A DNA stretch of 47,978 nucleotides, from positions 1-47,978 of the forward strand of contig NZ_JALXBK010000082.1 in the NCBI RefSeq assembly GCF_026991475.1, read 5' to 3'. Made by a program: the position numbers and the translations under genes. The notes under the pieces were generated by a model, which searched no databases, was not told the DNA's origin, and saw only the letters and a list, made by a program, of their open reading frames with translations. Within the stretch, counting starts at the first letter, position 1. Each line of letters opens with the position of its first letter. This stretch comes from Sulfurimonas sp. (lineage in GTDB: Bacteria > Campylobacterota > Campylobacteria > Campylobacterales > Sulfurimonadaceae). Shown in pieces: positions 34,388 to 44,179 of this stretch.

Positions 34388-35896
34388 TTACCTTCTTCTA
34401 TATGAAATCGCTTCTAAGATATGCTTTTTCTTTATAAGTTGTGATTTCTCCAAATCTGCAATTGTTCTAGCTACCTTTTGTACTTTTTTAATACTTCTAA
34501 ATGAGAGTTTAAACCTATCAACTGCCATCGCTAGAACACTTTGTGCCTCAGCATCTAAGGTGCAATACTGCTCTATCTCTTTATCGCTCATAGCTGCGTT
34601 TAGACTTATCTGCCCTCGCCTTTTTGCAAAAATATGAGCTTCGACAACCATCTTGTGCATCTCTTTTGAGGAGTAACTTGCTTTATCATCAACATTTACA
34701 TTTTGCATCACTACACTTAAATCTATTCTGTCTAAAAAAGGATCAGAGAGACGATTTTTATACCTTTGTATCTCTAAATCACTACATCGACACTCTCTAT
34801 GTGCATCAAGTAAATTTCCACAAGGGCAAGGGTTCATAGCACCTATAAATAAAAACTTTGCAGGATACTCTACCTTTGAGTTTACACGAGAAATTCTAAT
34901 TTTTCCATCCTGCATAGGCTCTCTTAAAGACTCTAAAACATTTTTAGAAAAATGCGGTAACTCATCGAAAAATAAAATACCATTATTAGCAAGTCCAACT
35001 TCTCCTATTTTTGCCTTATGTGAACCACCACCAAATATGCTCGCCATAGTAGAAGTATGATGAGGATTTTTTATGGCTCTTCTAGGGCTAAAAGAGGGTT
35101 CATCGCCTTGCAAAACTTCTAACTTGGCACTGTCTAAAATTTCACTTGCACTCATAGGCGGTAAAATATAACGCAATCTACTTGCTATCATACTTTTACC
35201 ACACCCAGGGCTACCTTCAAAAATAATATTATGAAAACCAGCCGCTGCAATAAGAGCTGCTCTTTTTGCCACTTCCTGACCACGAACATCTATAAAATCT
35301 TCATCATACTCTTTCATATAATAGTACCGCTCATTAGCAATCTCATAGCTAGGGTAATCAATCTCTGACTTTTGAATACTTGGCTCAAAGTTTTCTTGAT
35401 TTTTTAAAATTTCTACAGCTTCATTAAGATTTTTTACTCCATAAAAAGCAACATTTGGAATTTTTGATAATTTTTCCAAAGATTCATAAGGAACAAGTGC
35501 TTTAGAAATAAGTCCCTGATTTGCAAGAGAGAGAATGAGAGGATAGAGCTGAATATTCTCTTTTACGCTGCCATCAAGCCCTAATTCACCAAAAACGAAC
35601 CACTCACCTAAATCTGTATCGACTGCGTTTAGTAAAATAAGTAACGCCATACTTAAATCAAATTGTGAACCAGATTTTGCAAGTTCTGATGGGGCAAGTA
35701 AAAAGGTGATACGTTTGGGAGGAAAAGTAAAATCATTACTTAAAAGTGCAGATTTGACACGTTCTTTTGACTCAGTAATAGCGGTTGATGCCATACCGAC
35801 AATAGAGAAAGAGGGTAAACCTTTTGTGAGTGTTGATTCTACATCAACAACTTTTGCAGCGATACCCTCATATGTTGCACAACGGACTGTTTTCAT
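34388..35896 (-). CDS. comM: YifB/ComM family Mg-chelatase-like AAA ATPase
   Basis: A 502-residue hexameric helicase-like ATPase. ComM promotes branch migration when transformed DNA recombines into the chromosome. The N-terminal ChlI-like domain covers about 1-170, Walker A is GSPGCGKS (228-235), Walker B is ILFFDELPHF, and the C-terminal Mg-chelatase domain contains QRYKNRLSDPFLDRIDL. A zinc-like CPCGNLLDAHRECRC segment follows the sensor region. Together with def, clpP and tig it forms a block also seen in Helicobacter. It carries two AAACGCAG elements (34594, 35623). Confidence 0.9.
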   Translation of the reverse strand: MKTVRCATYEGIAAKVVDVESTLTKGLPSFSIVGMASTAITESKERVKSALLSNDFTFPPKRITFLLAPSELAKSGSQFDLSMALLILLNAVDTDLGEWFVFGELGLDGSVKENIQLYPLILSLANQGLISKALVPYESLEKLSKIPNVAFYGVKNLNEAVEILKNQENFEPSIQKSEIDYPSYEIANERYYYMKEYDEDFIDVRGQEVAKRAALIAAAGFHNIIFEGSPGCGKSMIASRLRYILPPMSASEILDSAKLEVLQGDEPSFSPRRAIKNPHHTSTMASIFGGGSHKAKIGEVGLANNGILFFDELPHFSKNVLESLREPMQDGKIRISRVNSKVEYPAKFLFIGAMNPCPCGNLLDAHRECRCSDLEIQRYKNRLSDPFLDRIDLSVVMQNVNVDDKASYSSKEMHKMVVEAHIFAKRRGQISLNAAMSDKEIEQYCTLDAEAQSVLAMAVDRFKLSFRSIKKVQKVARTIADLEKSQLIKKKHILEAISYRRR

Positions 35897-35965
35897 ACTA
35901 TTTTCCTTTAAAAAAATAGTACACTAATTCTCAAAAAATATGCAACAATATGACATTTTGCCATA

Positions 35966-36490
35966 TTATTTTTTCTGTTTTCTCTCTTTAAGCATTTTTT
36001 TGTACTCTTTTTCAAACTTTTTACGTCGTGAATAGGAAAGATGATCTATAAATAAAATCCCTTCAAGATGGTCTATTTCATGCTGAATAGCAATAGCAAG
36101 CAAATCATCTGCTTCTAAAATTTTGGTATTTCCATGTCTATCCTGATAATGTAGCGTTATCTTTTCATAGCGTGTGACATCTTCATAAAATTTTGGAACA
36201 CTTAAACAACCCTCTTGATAGCTTGTCTCTCCAGACTTAGCCGTAATCACAGGATTAATTATCTCTAAAAGATTTTCAGGAGGTTGCTCACCATCTTCAT
36301 TTGGAATATTTAGAATTAAGGCTCGAATAGGATAATTCACCTGAATAGCAGCAAGACCAATTCCATTTGTTTCAATCATAAATGGATGCATTGCATCTAA
36401 AAGTTTATGTAGTTTCGCATCAAAAGTTTTAATCTCTTTAGATTTATCTTTTAGACGCTTATCTGGATACTCAACAATTGTTAATTGCAT
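35966..36490 (-). CDS. def: Peptide deformylase
   Basis: Deformylase removes the formyl group from new proteins using a metal ion (Fe or Zn). The 174-residue protein has the three motifs: GIGLAAIQ (43-50), EGCLSVP (93-99, metal-ligand Cys95) and HEIDH (137-141). The C-terminus is lysine-rich. It lies in the block tig-clpP-(GGDEF)-def-comM; the gene upstream ends 15 bases before its start. In H. pylori and C. jejuni clpP and def are neighbours without the GGDEF gene. Confidence 0.96.
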   Translation of the reverse strand: MQLTIVEYPDKRLKDKSKEIKTFDAKLHKLLDAMHPFMIETNGIGLAAIQVNYPIRALILNIPNEDGEQPPENLLEIINPVITAKSGETSYQEGCLSVPKFYEDVTRYEKITLHYQDRHGNTKILEADDLLAIAIQHEIDHLEGILFIDHLSYSRRKKFEKEYKKMLKERKQKK

Positions 36491-36505
36491 ATTTTTTTCA
36501 CTCTC

Positions 36506-37564
36506 TTATTTTGCTCGTAATGATACGGCATAATCTAATTTTTTACTCTCGTATGCTTTTTCAACAGCATTCATAGCACTTACTACTATCTCTTCGACAG
36601 AATGTCTTGTGTCTATATCTGTTATTCCTATAGAAATTCGTAACTGTATCTCACGATCAGCTAGAAAAAAGTTGGAGTTAGAAACTAAATCACATAATCT
36701 TTCACTCGCTTTCTTTGCACTTGGAATATCCGTATGTTTTAACAACATTGCAAAAACTCCATTTCCATAATGTGCCACAATATCACTTCGTCTTGAGGTT
36801 TTAAGAAGTAGTCTTGCTATTGTTCGTGTCATTAAGGTAAGAGCTTTTTCATTAGTAATATTTTGTTTAAGCGTTTTAGAAAGCTCTATCATAATAAGTG
36901 AACTAGGGTGATTAAACTTAGATATAAGCTCTATCTCCTGCTCAATTTTTGTTAGTAAATAACGTTTATTATAAACCCCGAATTTATTGTCAAAGATAGT
37001 CTCATTTTCAACACTTTTCACAATTTTTGCAGTTGCATCATAAGAGTTTTTCATTTGAACACTTTGTGTCTTTAAAATTGAGTTGAGTTTTGAAACATCA
37101 CCCTCTAAAATACTCACAATACCAATAGCTTCACTAATTTCAGGATCTTTTGCAAGCTCCTCTTTTCTTTTTTCAAGAATCTTTGTCATTAAAGACATAT
37201 TTTTATAAAGATTTGCAGTAGTATTTAAAATATTTTTAATTGAAGAAAAGCCCTGTTTAAGACTCTTTTCTAGTTCTATGGTTGTCTCTGTATCATTACT
37301 CTCTTCAAGCTCTAACATATCATGAATTTGCTTGCGAACATTTTCACTTTTATCTTCTAAAAGTCTATCAAAATAGAGAGAAAAATTATTTGGGGTAGGA
37401 GGAAGGCTATCTGCTATAAGGGCATTTAAGACCTCTTTTGCGTAGATTTCAATATCACTAGAGACATTTGTGTCATTAAGAGTTTTTATGACAGGTACTT
37501 TTTGTGTATCATCAGCAATATTATCAATATTTCTTCGACTTCTTCGCTTTAGTGAACCTGCCAT
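36506..37564 (-). CDS. GGDEF-like domain protein with degenerate active site
   Basis: A 352-residue soluble protein with a helical N-terminal half (about 40-190, partly coiled-coil) and a C-terminal diguanylate-cyclase fold (about 190-345: NKFGVYNKRYLLTKIEQEI at its start, IRISIGITDIDT near its end). The catalytic GGDEF motif reads HYGNGVF (265-271), so the metal-binding acidic residues are lost and synthesis of c-di-GMP is unlikely. It might bind c-di-GMP or another nucleotide, or serve as a partner. It is inserted between clpP and def, probably in one transcript with them (9- and 15-base gaps). Confidence 0.8.
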   Translation of the reverse strand: MAGSLKRRSRRNIDNIADDTQKVPVIKTLNDTNVSSDIEIYAKEVLNALIADSLPPTPNNFSLYFDRLLEDKSENVRKQIHDMLELEESNDTETTIELEKSLKQGFSSIKNILNTTANLYKNMSLMTKILEKRKEELAKDPEISEAIGIVSILEGDVSKLNSILKTQSVQMKNSYDATAKIVKSVENETIFDNKFGVYNKRYLLTKIEQEIELISKFNHPSSLIMIELSKTLKQNITNEKALTLMTRTIARLLLKTSRRSDIVAHYGNGVFAMLLKHTDIPSAKKASERLCDLVSNSNFFLADREIQLRISIGITDIDTRHSVEEIVVSAMNAVEKAYESKKLDYAVSLRAK

Positions 37565-37573
37565 ATTAACCCC

Positions 37574-38164
37574 TTACTCTTTGTCGTTTTTAATTAAAAC
37601 TTCATCAATCATTCCGTAATCCTTTGCCTCTGCAGCACTCATAAAGTTATCACGATCTGTATCTTTTTCAATAGTTTTAGTAGTTTGACCTGTATTTTTA
37701 GCCAAAATAGCGTTAAGCTCTTTTTTCATACGTAAAATTTCTTCTGCTTGAATAGCTATATCTGTAGCTTGTCCTTGTGCCCCACCAAGTGGTTGATGAA
37801 TCATAATACGAGCATGAGGCAATGCATAACGCTTACCTTTTTCACCAGAACTTAATAGAAATGAGCCCATTGAAGCAGCCTGACCTATACAAATAGTTGC
37901 TACATGTGGACGGATATAATTCATAGTATCAAATATTGCCATCCCAGCAGTTACAACTCCACCTGGAGAGTTAATGTAGAAATAGATGTCTTTTTCAGGG
38001 TCTTCTGCTTCAAGAAATAAGAACTGCGCCACTATTGTAGAAGCAACAGCATCATTCACCTCGCCGCTAAGCATAACGATTCTATCTTTTAAAAGACGTG
38101 AAAAAATATCGTATGAACGCTCACCACGTCCACTTTTTTCTACTACATAAGGAATGTAACTCAT
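37574..38164 (-). CDS. clpP: ATP-dependent Clp protease proteolytic subunit
   Basis: ClpP is the tetradecameric serine protease core used with ClpA/ClpX ATPases. The 196-residue protein starts [20 protein letters not shown] and has the catalytic triad: Ser98 (GQAASMGS), His123 (MIHQPLGG) and Asp172 (TDRDNF). The start has an SD in the short gap (3 bases) after tig, which indicates tight coupling. The tig-clpP order is nearly universal in this phylum. Confidence 0.97.
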   Translation of the reverse strand: MSYIPYVVEKSGRGERSYDIFSRLLKDRIVMLSGEVNDAVASTIVAQFLFLEAEDPEKDIYFYINSPGGVVTAGMAIFDTMNYIRPHVATICIGQAASMGSFLLSSGEKGKRYALPHARIMIHQPLGGAQGQATDIAIQAEEILRMKKELNAILAKNTGQTTKTIEKDTDRDNFMSAAEAKDYGMIDEVLIKNDKE

Positions 38165-38167
38165 ACT

Positions 38168-39466
38168 TTATGCTTCTATTTTTTCATTTAAAAGAGTTGA
38201 TAAAACTCTATCTTCTACCATTGACATTTGGATTGCAGGAAGATAACCAGCATCTTTATATTGTTCATACGCTTTTTGTGGATCTTGTCCCATTTGCATA
38301 GCTTCATAGTAAATTGTTTGCATCACTTCTTGCTCTTCAACTTTAATACCCATATCTTGTGCTAATGCGTCAATAATAAAAGTTGCTTTTACACTTTGAA
38401 TAGCATCATCACGGAAAGTTTCACGAAGCTCACTAAGTTTGTCTGCATTCTCACGAAGCTCTTTTATCTCATCTTCACTCATCTGGGATGCTTTTTTGTT
38501 TAGAGCCATATCAATCTCTTGTTCAACAACAAATTCTGGAAGATCAAAGTTGATTTTTTCTACTAATGTCTCTAAAAGTTTTGGTTTTAACTCTTCATTA
38601 TAAAGTTTTGCAAGTTTTTCTTGTTCTATCGCTTTTTTTACTTCAGCTTGTAATTTTTCTAGACTTGCTTCTTCATCACCTTGTAAAAGTTTTTTTGCTA
38701 ACTCATCATCAACAACAACCTCATCTTTTACTTTAATTTGATTTACTTTTACTTTAAACTCTGCAGCTTTACCAGCTAATGCTTCAGCACCATAGTTTTC
38801 AGGGAAAGAGACAGGAAGTGTAACTTCTTCATCACGCTTTACACCAATAAGTTGTTCTTCAAATCCAGGAATAAATTGCCCTGAACCAAGAGTAAGCTCA
38901 AAGTTTTCACCTTTTCCACCCTCAAAAGCTTCACCATCAATAAAACCTTCAAAATCAATAACAGCTACATCACCCTCTTTCATTTTACGGTTGCGTTTAA
39001 TATCAACTAAAGGAGCTTGCCCCTCTGCAATTTCTTTAATTCTTGCATCAACCTCTTCATCTGTAACTTCTGGTTTTGTAAAATCTGGTACTAAAGATTT
39101 TACATCGCCAAGGTCAATTTGGGGACGCATTGCAACTTTTACAGCTACTTCAATTTTATCATCACTTTTATCAAATTTAGAAATAGTAGGCTCTCCAATT
39201 AAAGAATCATTGCTAATTCCAAGTTCATCAAGACCTTTAGAAAGTACCTCGCGAAGTGCTTCAGCTTCAGCATCTTCAACAAGTTTTTCACCATATTGCT
39301 TTTTCACTACAGCAACCGGAACTTTACCTTTACGAAAACCCTGAACATTTGCAGTTTTAGACAACTCTTTAGCAATTTTTTCAATGTTGGCATCTACTTC
39401 ATCTCTTAAGATTGTAGCTTCTATCTCAGCATTCGCACCATTAATTTTATTTGATTTGATTTCCAT
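38168..39466 (-). CDS. tig: Trigger factor
   Basis: Trigger factor is the ribosome-associated chaperone and peptidyl-prolyl isomerase. The 432-residue protein has an N-terminal ribosome-binding domain (about 1-145, with GFRKGKVP near 45), an FKBP-type domain (about 150-240; EGDVAVIDFEGFIDGEAFEGG and IPGFEEQLIGVK) and a helical C-terminal domain. The ATG at 39466 is chosen over the TTG one codon upstream; AAGGA lies 8 bases before it. It heads the tig-clpP-GGDEF-def-comM row. Confidence 0.97.
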   Translation of the reverse strand: MEIKSNKINGANAEIEATILRDEVDANIEKIAKELSKTANVQGFRKGKVPVAVVKKQYGEKLVEDAEAEALREVLSKGLDELGISNDSLIGEPTISKFDKSDDKIEVAVKVAMRPQIDLGDVKSLVPDFTKPEVTDEEVDARIKEIAEGQAPLVDIKRNRKMKEGDVAVIDFEGFIDGEAFEGGKGENFELTLGSGQFIPGFEEQLIGVKRDEEVTLPVSFPENYGAEALAGKAAEFKVKVNQIKVKDEVVVDDELAKKLLQGDEEASLEKLQAEVKKAIEQEKLAKLYNEELKPKLLETLVEKINFDLPEFVVEQEIDMALNKKASQMSEDEIKELRENADKLSELRETFRDDAIQSVKATFIIDALAQDMGIKVEEQEVMQTIYYEAMQMGQDPQKAYEQYKDAGYLPAIQMSMVEDRVLSTLLNEKIEA

Positions 39467-39540
39467 CAATTTCCTTTATATTTTATTGTATAGTATTAGC
39501 ACTATTATTTTGGGCAATAATACCAAAAAAGTGCTTTTAT

Positions 39541-39996
39541 CTAGCTTTTACAAAACTTAGGTCTAAAGTTAAGCAAAAGTATCCATGCAACTGCCACATC
39601 TATCATCACATCAGCAAAGTTAAAAACAGCAAAATTAAATCCACAATGCCAGTAAACCATATCAACCACACCGCCATGAATAAAGCGGTCATAAATGTTT
39701 GAAAACGCAGCCCCAAGCAAAATTCCAGCAGGCATAGCATAACAGAGCTTTTTAAGATAAAAAACATATCCCATTACACCAAGAACCAAGACCAATTGTA
39801 TATATTTCAAATACTCTGCTAAAAAAGAGAACATTGAAAATGCCACACCCTTGTTATAAACTAAAATCAGATCTATACAATTTGTATAATAACGAAAGCC
39901 ATCCACAAAAAGCGACTTAATATTTTGATCTATAATAAAGATACCTGCTAATGAAAAGAGCAGCGTAGCACTTAAACGCAGCGACTTATTAGGCAT
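39541..39996 (-). CDS. lspA: Lipoprotein signal peptidase
   Basis: LspA cuts signal peptides from prolipoproteins (SoxD and others here) in the inner membrane. From the ATG at 39996 it has 151 residues with four membrane helices. Motifs visible are IIDQNIK near the start, [27 protein letters not shown] and [12 protein letters not shown], containing the two catalytic Asp residues. The frame is open to a TTG at 40011. The chosen start overlaps the glmM stop by 8 bases (ATGCCTAA). Two AAACGCAG elements (39703, 39974) lie in antisense orientation. Confidence 0.93.
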   Translation of the reverse strand: MPNKSLRLSATLLFSLAGIFIIDQNIKSLFVDGFRYYTNCIDLILVYNKGVAFSMFSFLAEYLKYIQLVLVLGVMGYVFYLKKLCYAMPAGILLGAAFSNIYDRFIHGGVVDMVYWHCGFNFAVFNFADVMIDVAVAWILLLNFRPKFCKS

Positions 39997-41332
39997 TGAG
40001 TGCTTTTTCAAAAAATGTTATTAAATCATCCATAGAAGCATTCATTTTTTTAGCCTCTTTTCCCTCAATAAGCAATCTTAGTTTATTCTCTGTTCCTGAG
40101 TATCTTACAAGATGACGCATATTGTCATTTTCAATAGCAGCCAATTTTTCATCCAATCCCTCTATCTCTTCTAAAGGTTTTTTTACCTTTACTTTTATAT
40201 TTGTTAAATTTTGAGGATAGAGTTTAAATGGACGCAGTGCCTTTGATGCTTTTTTATTTGTTCTAATTAAAAGTGCTAAAATTTGTAAAGCACTCACAAG
40301 TCCATCACCTGTTTTAGCAAAATCATTTACAATAATATGACCACTCTGCTCACCACCAAAGTTAATCCCTTTTTCACGCATCAGTTCTAGTACATATTTA
40401 TCACCAACATTAGAACGGTAAAGCGTAATGCCATTCTCTTTTGTATAATCTTCAAGCCCTTGATTACTCATTACAGTTGCTACTATGCCCTTACCTTTAA
40501 GTTTGCCCTCTTTATGCATATATACTCCAAGAGCACCAAGAAGATGATCACCATCTACTATCTCTCCTTTTTCATCAACAACTACTATTCTATCGGCATC
40601 ACCATCAAGTGCAATTCCAAGATCAGCACGGTATTTAACAACATTTTCTCCCAACTCTTTAGGATGCAGCGCTCCACAGTTTTCATTAATATTAAAGCCA
40701 TTTGGCTCATTATTGAGTACAACAATATCTGCACCAAGCTCCTCTAAAACTGTTGGACCAACTTTATAAGCAGCACCATTTGCAGTATCAAGCACTATTC
40801 TCATGCCATGAAGTGATAAATCAAGAGGAAAAGAGTTTTTTAACTGTACTATATAACGACCAATCACATCATCAATTCTTTTTGCTTTACCTATTGCTGT
40901 TGCAGTTACTTGTCCTTCAAGAATTGCTTCAGAATCATTTGCAATTGCTTCTATCTCTCTCTCAATTGCCTCAGAGAGTTTATTACCATCACCATCAAAA
41001 AATTTAATTCCATTATCTTCAAAAGAGTTATGAGAAGCACTAATCATTATACCTGCATCACAACGCATATTTTCTGTTATAAACGCAATAGCAGGAGTCG
41101 GCATAGGTCCAATTTGAATAACATCATATCCTGTTGCTGTAAGTCCTGCAACAATTGCATTTTCTATCATATATCCGCTGATTCTTGTATCTTTACCTAC
41201 AAGAATTCTATTATTAACAGAGTTCTTTCTAAAGTAAATACCAGCAGCCATTGCCACACGCATTGCCAAACCTGCAGTTAAAAATGAACCTGCCTCACCT
41301 CTTACACCATCTGTACCAAATAATTTTTGCAT
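39989..41332 (-). CDS. glmM: Phosphoglucosamine mutase
   Basis: GlmM interconverts glucosamine 6-phosphate and 1-phosphate on the way to UDP-GlcNAc for peptidoglycan and lipid A. From the ATG at 41332 it has 447 residues and starts [12 protein letters not shown], the family's canonical N-terminus; the frame extends 4 codons to a TTG. The phosphoserine loop is GIMISASHN (Ser100), the metal loop DGDADR lies near 243, and the sugar-binding loop GGEQSGHI and the phosphate-binding [10 protein letters not shown] segment follow. lspA overlaps its end. The pair glmM-lspA next to rpsT-prfA is also found in Helicobacter. Confidence 0.97.
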   Translation of the reverse strand: MQKLFGTDGVRGEAGSFLTAGLAMRVAMAAGIYFRKNSVNNRILVGKDTRISGYMIENAIVAGLTATGYDVIQIGPMPTPAIAFITENMRCDAGIMISASHNSFEDNGIKFFDGDGNKLSEAIEREIEAIANDSEAILEGQVTATAIGKAKRIDDVIGRYIVQLKNSFPLDLSLHGMRIVLDTANGAAYKVGPTVLEELGADIVVLNNEPNGFNINENCGALHPKELGENVVKYRADLGIALDGDADRIVVVDEKGEIVDGDHLLGALGVYMHKEGKLKGKGIVATVMSNQGLEDYTKENGITLYRSNVGDKYVLELMREKGINFGGEQSGHIIVNDFAKTGDGLVSALQILALLIRTNKKASKALRPFKLYPQNLTNIKVKVKKPLEEIEGLDEKLAAIENDNMRHLVRYSGTENKLRLLIEGKEAKKMNASMDDLITFFEKALNA

Positions 41333-41428
41333 TATGTTATCCAAATTTTAAATTACCATATTTTAACATAATTCTATTATTATTTTACTTTTAACTTGTC
41401 TTTAACTTAATTTTAATTATCTTTAAGC

Positions 41429-41434
41429 TATTAT
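41429..41434 (+). promoter_or_regulatory. Putative rpsT promoter with phased T-rich runs
   Basis: TATTAT (41429-41434) lies about 30 bases before rpsT. Upstream, TTTTAACTTG, TCTTTAACTT, TTTTAATTA and TCTTTAAGC repeat at about 10-11 base intervals. This is the periodic T-rich pattern that replaces the -35 box in Campylobacter and Helicobacter sigma-70 promoters. Confidence 0.5.
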
Positions 41435-41464
41435 TGCGCACTTAAAATTCCAAAAAGGACTAAA

Positions 41465-41725
41465 ATGGCAAATCACAAGTCATCAATTAAGAGAATTCGT
41501 CAAACAATCGTTCGTACAGAACGTAATCGTTTTTACAGAACTCGTCTTAAGAACATCGTAAAAGCAGTAAACACAGCAGTAGAAGCTGGAAATAAAGAAG
41601 AAGCACAAGTAGCATTTAAAGTTGCTAACCAACAAATTCACAAATTCGTAAGCAAAGGTATTCTTAAAAAAGAAACTGCAGCTAGAAAAGTAAGCCGTCT
41701 ACACAAATCTGTAAACGCAATATAA
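41465..41725 (+). CDS. rpsT: 30S ribosomal protein S20
   Basis: An 86-residue basic helical protein that binds 16S rRNA. It starts [14 protein letters not shown] and contains [15 protein letters not shown] and [18 protein letters not shown], all typical of S20. SD AAAGGA lies 7 bases upstream. It is divergent from glmM and is followed 12 bases later by prfA in one transcript. An AAACGCAA near-match (one base off the repeated 8-mer) lies at its very end. Confidence 0.97.
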   Translation: MANHKSSIKRIRQTIVRTERNRFYRTRLKNIVKAVNTAVEAGNKEEAQVAFKVANQQIHKFVSKGILKKETAARKVSRLHKSVNAI

Positions 41726-41737
41726 GGTAAGCTACTT

Positions 41738-42805
41738 ATGTTAGCAGATAAACTTACACCGTTTATCAACCGCTACAATGAACTTAGCGAATTGCTAAGT
41801 TCACCTGACATTACTTCTGACATTAAAAGAATGACAGAGCTCTCAAAAGAACAATCTTCACTTTTACCTATTGTTGAAAAGACAAAAGAGTACCAAACAC
41901 TTATTCAAGACATCGAAGATACAAAAGAGATGTTAAGTGATTCTGAAATGGGCGATATGGCAAAAGAGGAGCTCAAAGAGCTTGAACCACAAAAACCTAT
42001 AATGGAAGAAGAGATAAAAATGCTTCTACTTCCAAAAGATCCTAATGATGATAGAAATATCATTGTTGAACTTCGTGCAGGTGCGGGTGGAGATGAAGCT
42101 GCTATCTTCGTAGGCGATTTGTTTGATGCCTACACACGATATGCAGATTTGAGAGGCTGGAAGATTGAAATTATCTCTACTTCACCATCAGATGCTGGTG
42201 GGTACAAAGAGGTTACAGCACTCATTAAAGGTGAACAGGTTTACAGTCGGTTGAAATATGAAGGTGGAACACACCGTGTGCAGCGTGTTCCTGCGACAGA
42301 ATCTCAAGGACGCGTGCATACTTCAGCAATTACAGTTGCCGTTATGCCTGAAGTAGATGATGTTGAGATTGAGATTAACGATAATGATTTACGCATAGAT
42401 GTTATGCGCTCATCTGGATGTGGAGGACAATGTGTAAATACAACTGACTCAGCTGTTAGAATTACACACATACCATCAGGTTTAGTAGTAACAAATCAAG
42501 ATCAAAAATCGCAACATAAAAATAAAGATAAGGCAATGAAAGTCTTAAAAGCAAGACTTTATGACTTACAAATGCAAGAGCAACAGTCTGAAAATGCAGC
42601 GGAGAGAGCAGCACAAGTAGGAACGGGTGATAGAAGTGGTCGTATTCGTACCTACAACTATCCACAAAACCGTATAAGTGATCATAGAATTAACTTAACG
42701 CTCTACCGTCTTGCTGAAATTATGGGTGGTGGTTTACTCGATGAAATAGTCGAACCACTTATAGCAGACCATCAAGCAAAAATTGTTGAGGCAGCTGGGT
42801 TATAA
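41738..42805 (+). CDS. prfA: Peptide chain release factor 1
   Basis: RF1 ends translation at UAA and UAG. The 355-residue protein has the codon-recognition motif PAT (185-187, in RVPATESQG) that separates RF1 from RF2, and the GGQ motif at 229-231 ([15 protein letters not shown]), whose Gln is normally methylated by PrmC. Cysteines replace the usual Ala and His around GGQ, which I believe is a lineage trait and not a defect. It converges with dapF, with 10 bases between the stops. Confidence 0.96.
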   Translation: MLADKLTPFINRYNELSELLSSPDITSDIKRMTELSKEQSSLLPIVEKTKEYQTLIQDIEDTKEMLSDSEMGDMAKEELKELEPQKPIMEEEIKMLLLPKDPNDDRNIIVELRAGAGGDEAAIFVGDLFDAYTRYADLRGWKIEIISTSPSDAGGYKEVTALIKGEQVYSRLKYEGGTHRVQRVPATESQGRVHTSAITVAVMPEVDDVEIEINDNDLRIDVMRSSGCGGQCVNTTDSAVRITHIPSGLVVTNQDQKSQHKNKDKAMKVLKARLYDLQMQEQQSENAAERAAQVGTGDRSGRIRTYNYPQNRISDHRINLTLYRLAEIMGGGLLDEIVEPLIADHQAKIVEAAGL

Positions 42806-42815
42806 TCCAGCCTGC
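42791..42815. terminator. Bidirectional hairpin between prfA and dapF
   Basis: GCAGCTGG and CCAG-C-CTGC pair (8 bp, one bulged C) around GTTATAAT. The hairpin overlaps the end of prfA and the gap to the dapF stop. Short T-rich stretches follow on both strands. It is a plausible shared terminator, though not a strong one. Confidence 0.5.
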
Positions 42816-43589
42816 TTAAACTTCCCACTCTGTCTCAAAAGTTTTTTTCACTCTTCCTTTAAAAGTAATCGTTTTCCCGTTGTAACCAAGGTAGAGAGTA
42901 TCGCCACTTGTAGGATAAACTTCAATGTTATTTTGTACTTTTTCTTCTTTAAAAGCTCTATAAAAGCAAGCAGACATTCCTGTTCCACATGCTAATGTTT
43001 CATCTTCCACACCACGCTCATAAGTGCGTACACGAAGATTTCCATCCTCTGTAATATGCATCACATTTACATTGGCATTATAGACATAACGCAATTCGCG
43101 TGCCTCTTCTATGTCAAAATTCTCTATAGTCTCACTATATCTTACAAGATGCGGGACACCTGTATTTATAAGCCACCAAGTATGCCCATTAAACACAATT
43201 TCTTGCTCAAGAATTTGAGGAGGAGTCAGTTCACTCTCAACCATAGCACTCTTTGGAGTGTTCTGCTCTACTCTTGCAGCTATAACGCCAGCACCTGTTA
43301 AAAATCTCATCTTTGCGGGGGCTATACCGTTGTTAAAAGCATAGTGTGCACAAGCACGACTTCCATTACCACACATATCTGCATGAGAGCCATCTGAATT
43401 ATAAAATTGCCACTCAAAATCATACTCATCTGCTTTTTTCTCATTTGGCAGCAACACGATAAGTCCATCAGCCCCTACTCCCTCCTGACGATGACAAACT
43501 ATTTTCGCAAGTTCGCTTCTATCCTCTTTTACATCCGAGTGAAATATTACAAAATCATTTCCATTGGCACTATATTTTGCTAATCTCAT
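42816..43589 (-). CDS. dapF: Diaminopimelate epimerase
   Basis: DapF converts LL- to meso-diaminopimelate for lysine and peptidoglycan. The 257-residue protein has both catalytic cysteines in their motifs: MCGNGSRACAHY (Cys73) and ETLACGTGMSA near 206. It starts MRLAKYSANGNDFVIF. Its ATG overlaps the coaE stop (ATGA), so the two are co-translated. The dapF-coaE neighbourhood near purM is also found in Campylobacter jejuni. Confidence 0.95.
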   Translation of the reverse strand: MRLAKYSANGNDFVIFHSDVKEDRSELAKIVCHRQEGVGADGLIVLLPNEKKADEYDFEWQFYNSDGSHADMCGNGSRACAHYAFNNGIAPAKMRFLTGAGVIAARVEQNTPKSAMVESELTPPQILEQEIVFNGHTWWLINTGVPHLVRYSETIENFDIEEARELRYVYNANVNVMHITEDGNLRVRTYERGVEDETLACGTGMSACFYRAFKEEKVQNNIEVYPTSGDTLYLGYNGKTITFKGRVKKTFETEWEV

Positions 43590-44179
43590 AAGTAGATCTC
43601 CTTAATTTTTTCTACAAAATTTTCTACTTCATTTTGCAGATGTTTTAAGTTCTTTGAATTATCTATTACCCAAGTAGCACGCCCTTTTTTATCATCAATT
43701 GGAAGCTGTGAGGCAATGCGTTTAAGTGACTCCTCTTTAGAGTAACCGTTGCGTTTCATAAAACGCTCAAGTTGCACCTCTTTTGGAGTATAAACTACTA
43801 CACTCTCTTTAATATCGTAGTTTCCATTTTCAAAAAAAAGAGGAATATCAATAAGATAAGGAAATTTAAAACTATCTTGTTTCTCACTGCGTTTTTGAAT
43901 TTCACTCTTAATTTTTGGGTGCAAATAGTGTTCCAAAGTCTCTTTTGCTTGTGGATGAGAGAAAATATACTCTCCAAGTTTTGCACGGTTTACTTTGGTA
44001 CCCAGAAGATACTCATCCCCAAAAGTCTCCCTAACCCACTCAGTAGATGCATCCAAAATCTCATGTGAAATTGTATCTGCATCAATGACTCTCATACCAT
44101 TAAGAGCTAAAAGAGAAGCAACAGTACTCTTACCAGTTGCTATACTTCCAGTAAGGGCAATAGCATACTCGTACGCCAT
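43586..44179 (-). CDS. coaE: Dephospho-CoA kinase
   Basis: CoaE performs the last step of coenzyme A synthesis. The 197-residue protein has the P-loop GSIATGKS (11-18), a nucleotide-substrate segment RVIDADTISHE (31-41) and the lid helix region VYTPKEVQLERFMKRNGYSKEE. Start and stop overlap its neighbours (TAATG with the upstream SpeE-like gene and ATGA with dapF), so the three genes form one translationally coupled transcript. One AAACGCAG element (43887) lies inside. Confidence 0.94.
   Translation of the reverse strand: MAYEYAIALTGSIATGKSTVASLLALNGMRVIDADTISHEILDASTEWVRETFGDEYLLGTKVNRAKLGEYIFSHPQAKETLEHYLHPKIKSEIQKRSEKQDSFKFPYLIDIPLFFENGNYDIKESVVVYTPKEVQLERFMKRNGYSKEESLKRIASQLPIDDKKGRATWVIDNSKNLKHLQNEVENFVEKIKEIYL

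Noticed and set aside
38991-39344. Open frame of 117 codons opposite tig
   Set aside because: It is an antisense shadow of the trigger factor gene, with no SD and low-complexity composition.
42414-42440. Defective GGQ region in RF1 (Cys on both sides)
   Set aside because: The GGQ itself and the flanking VNTTDSAVR are intact; the cysteines appear to be a lineage variant, as far as I recall from related sequences.
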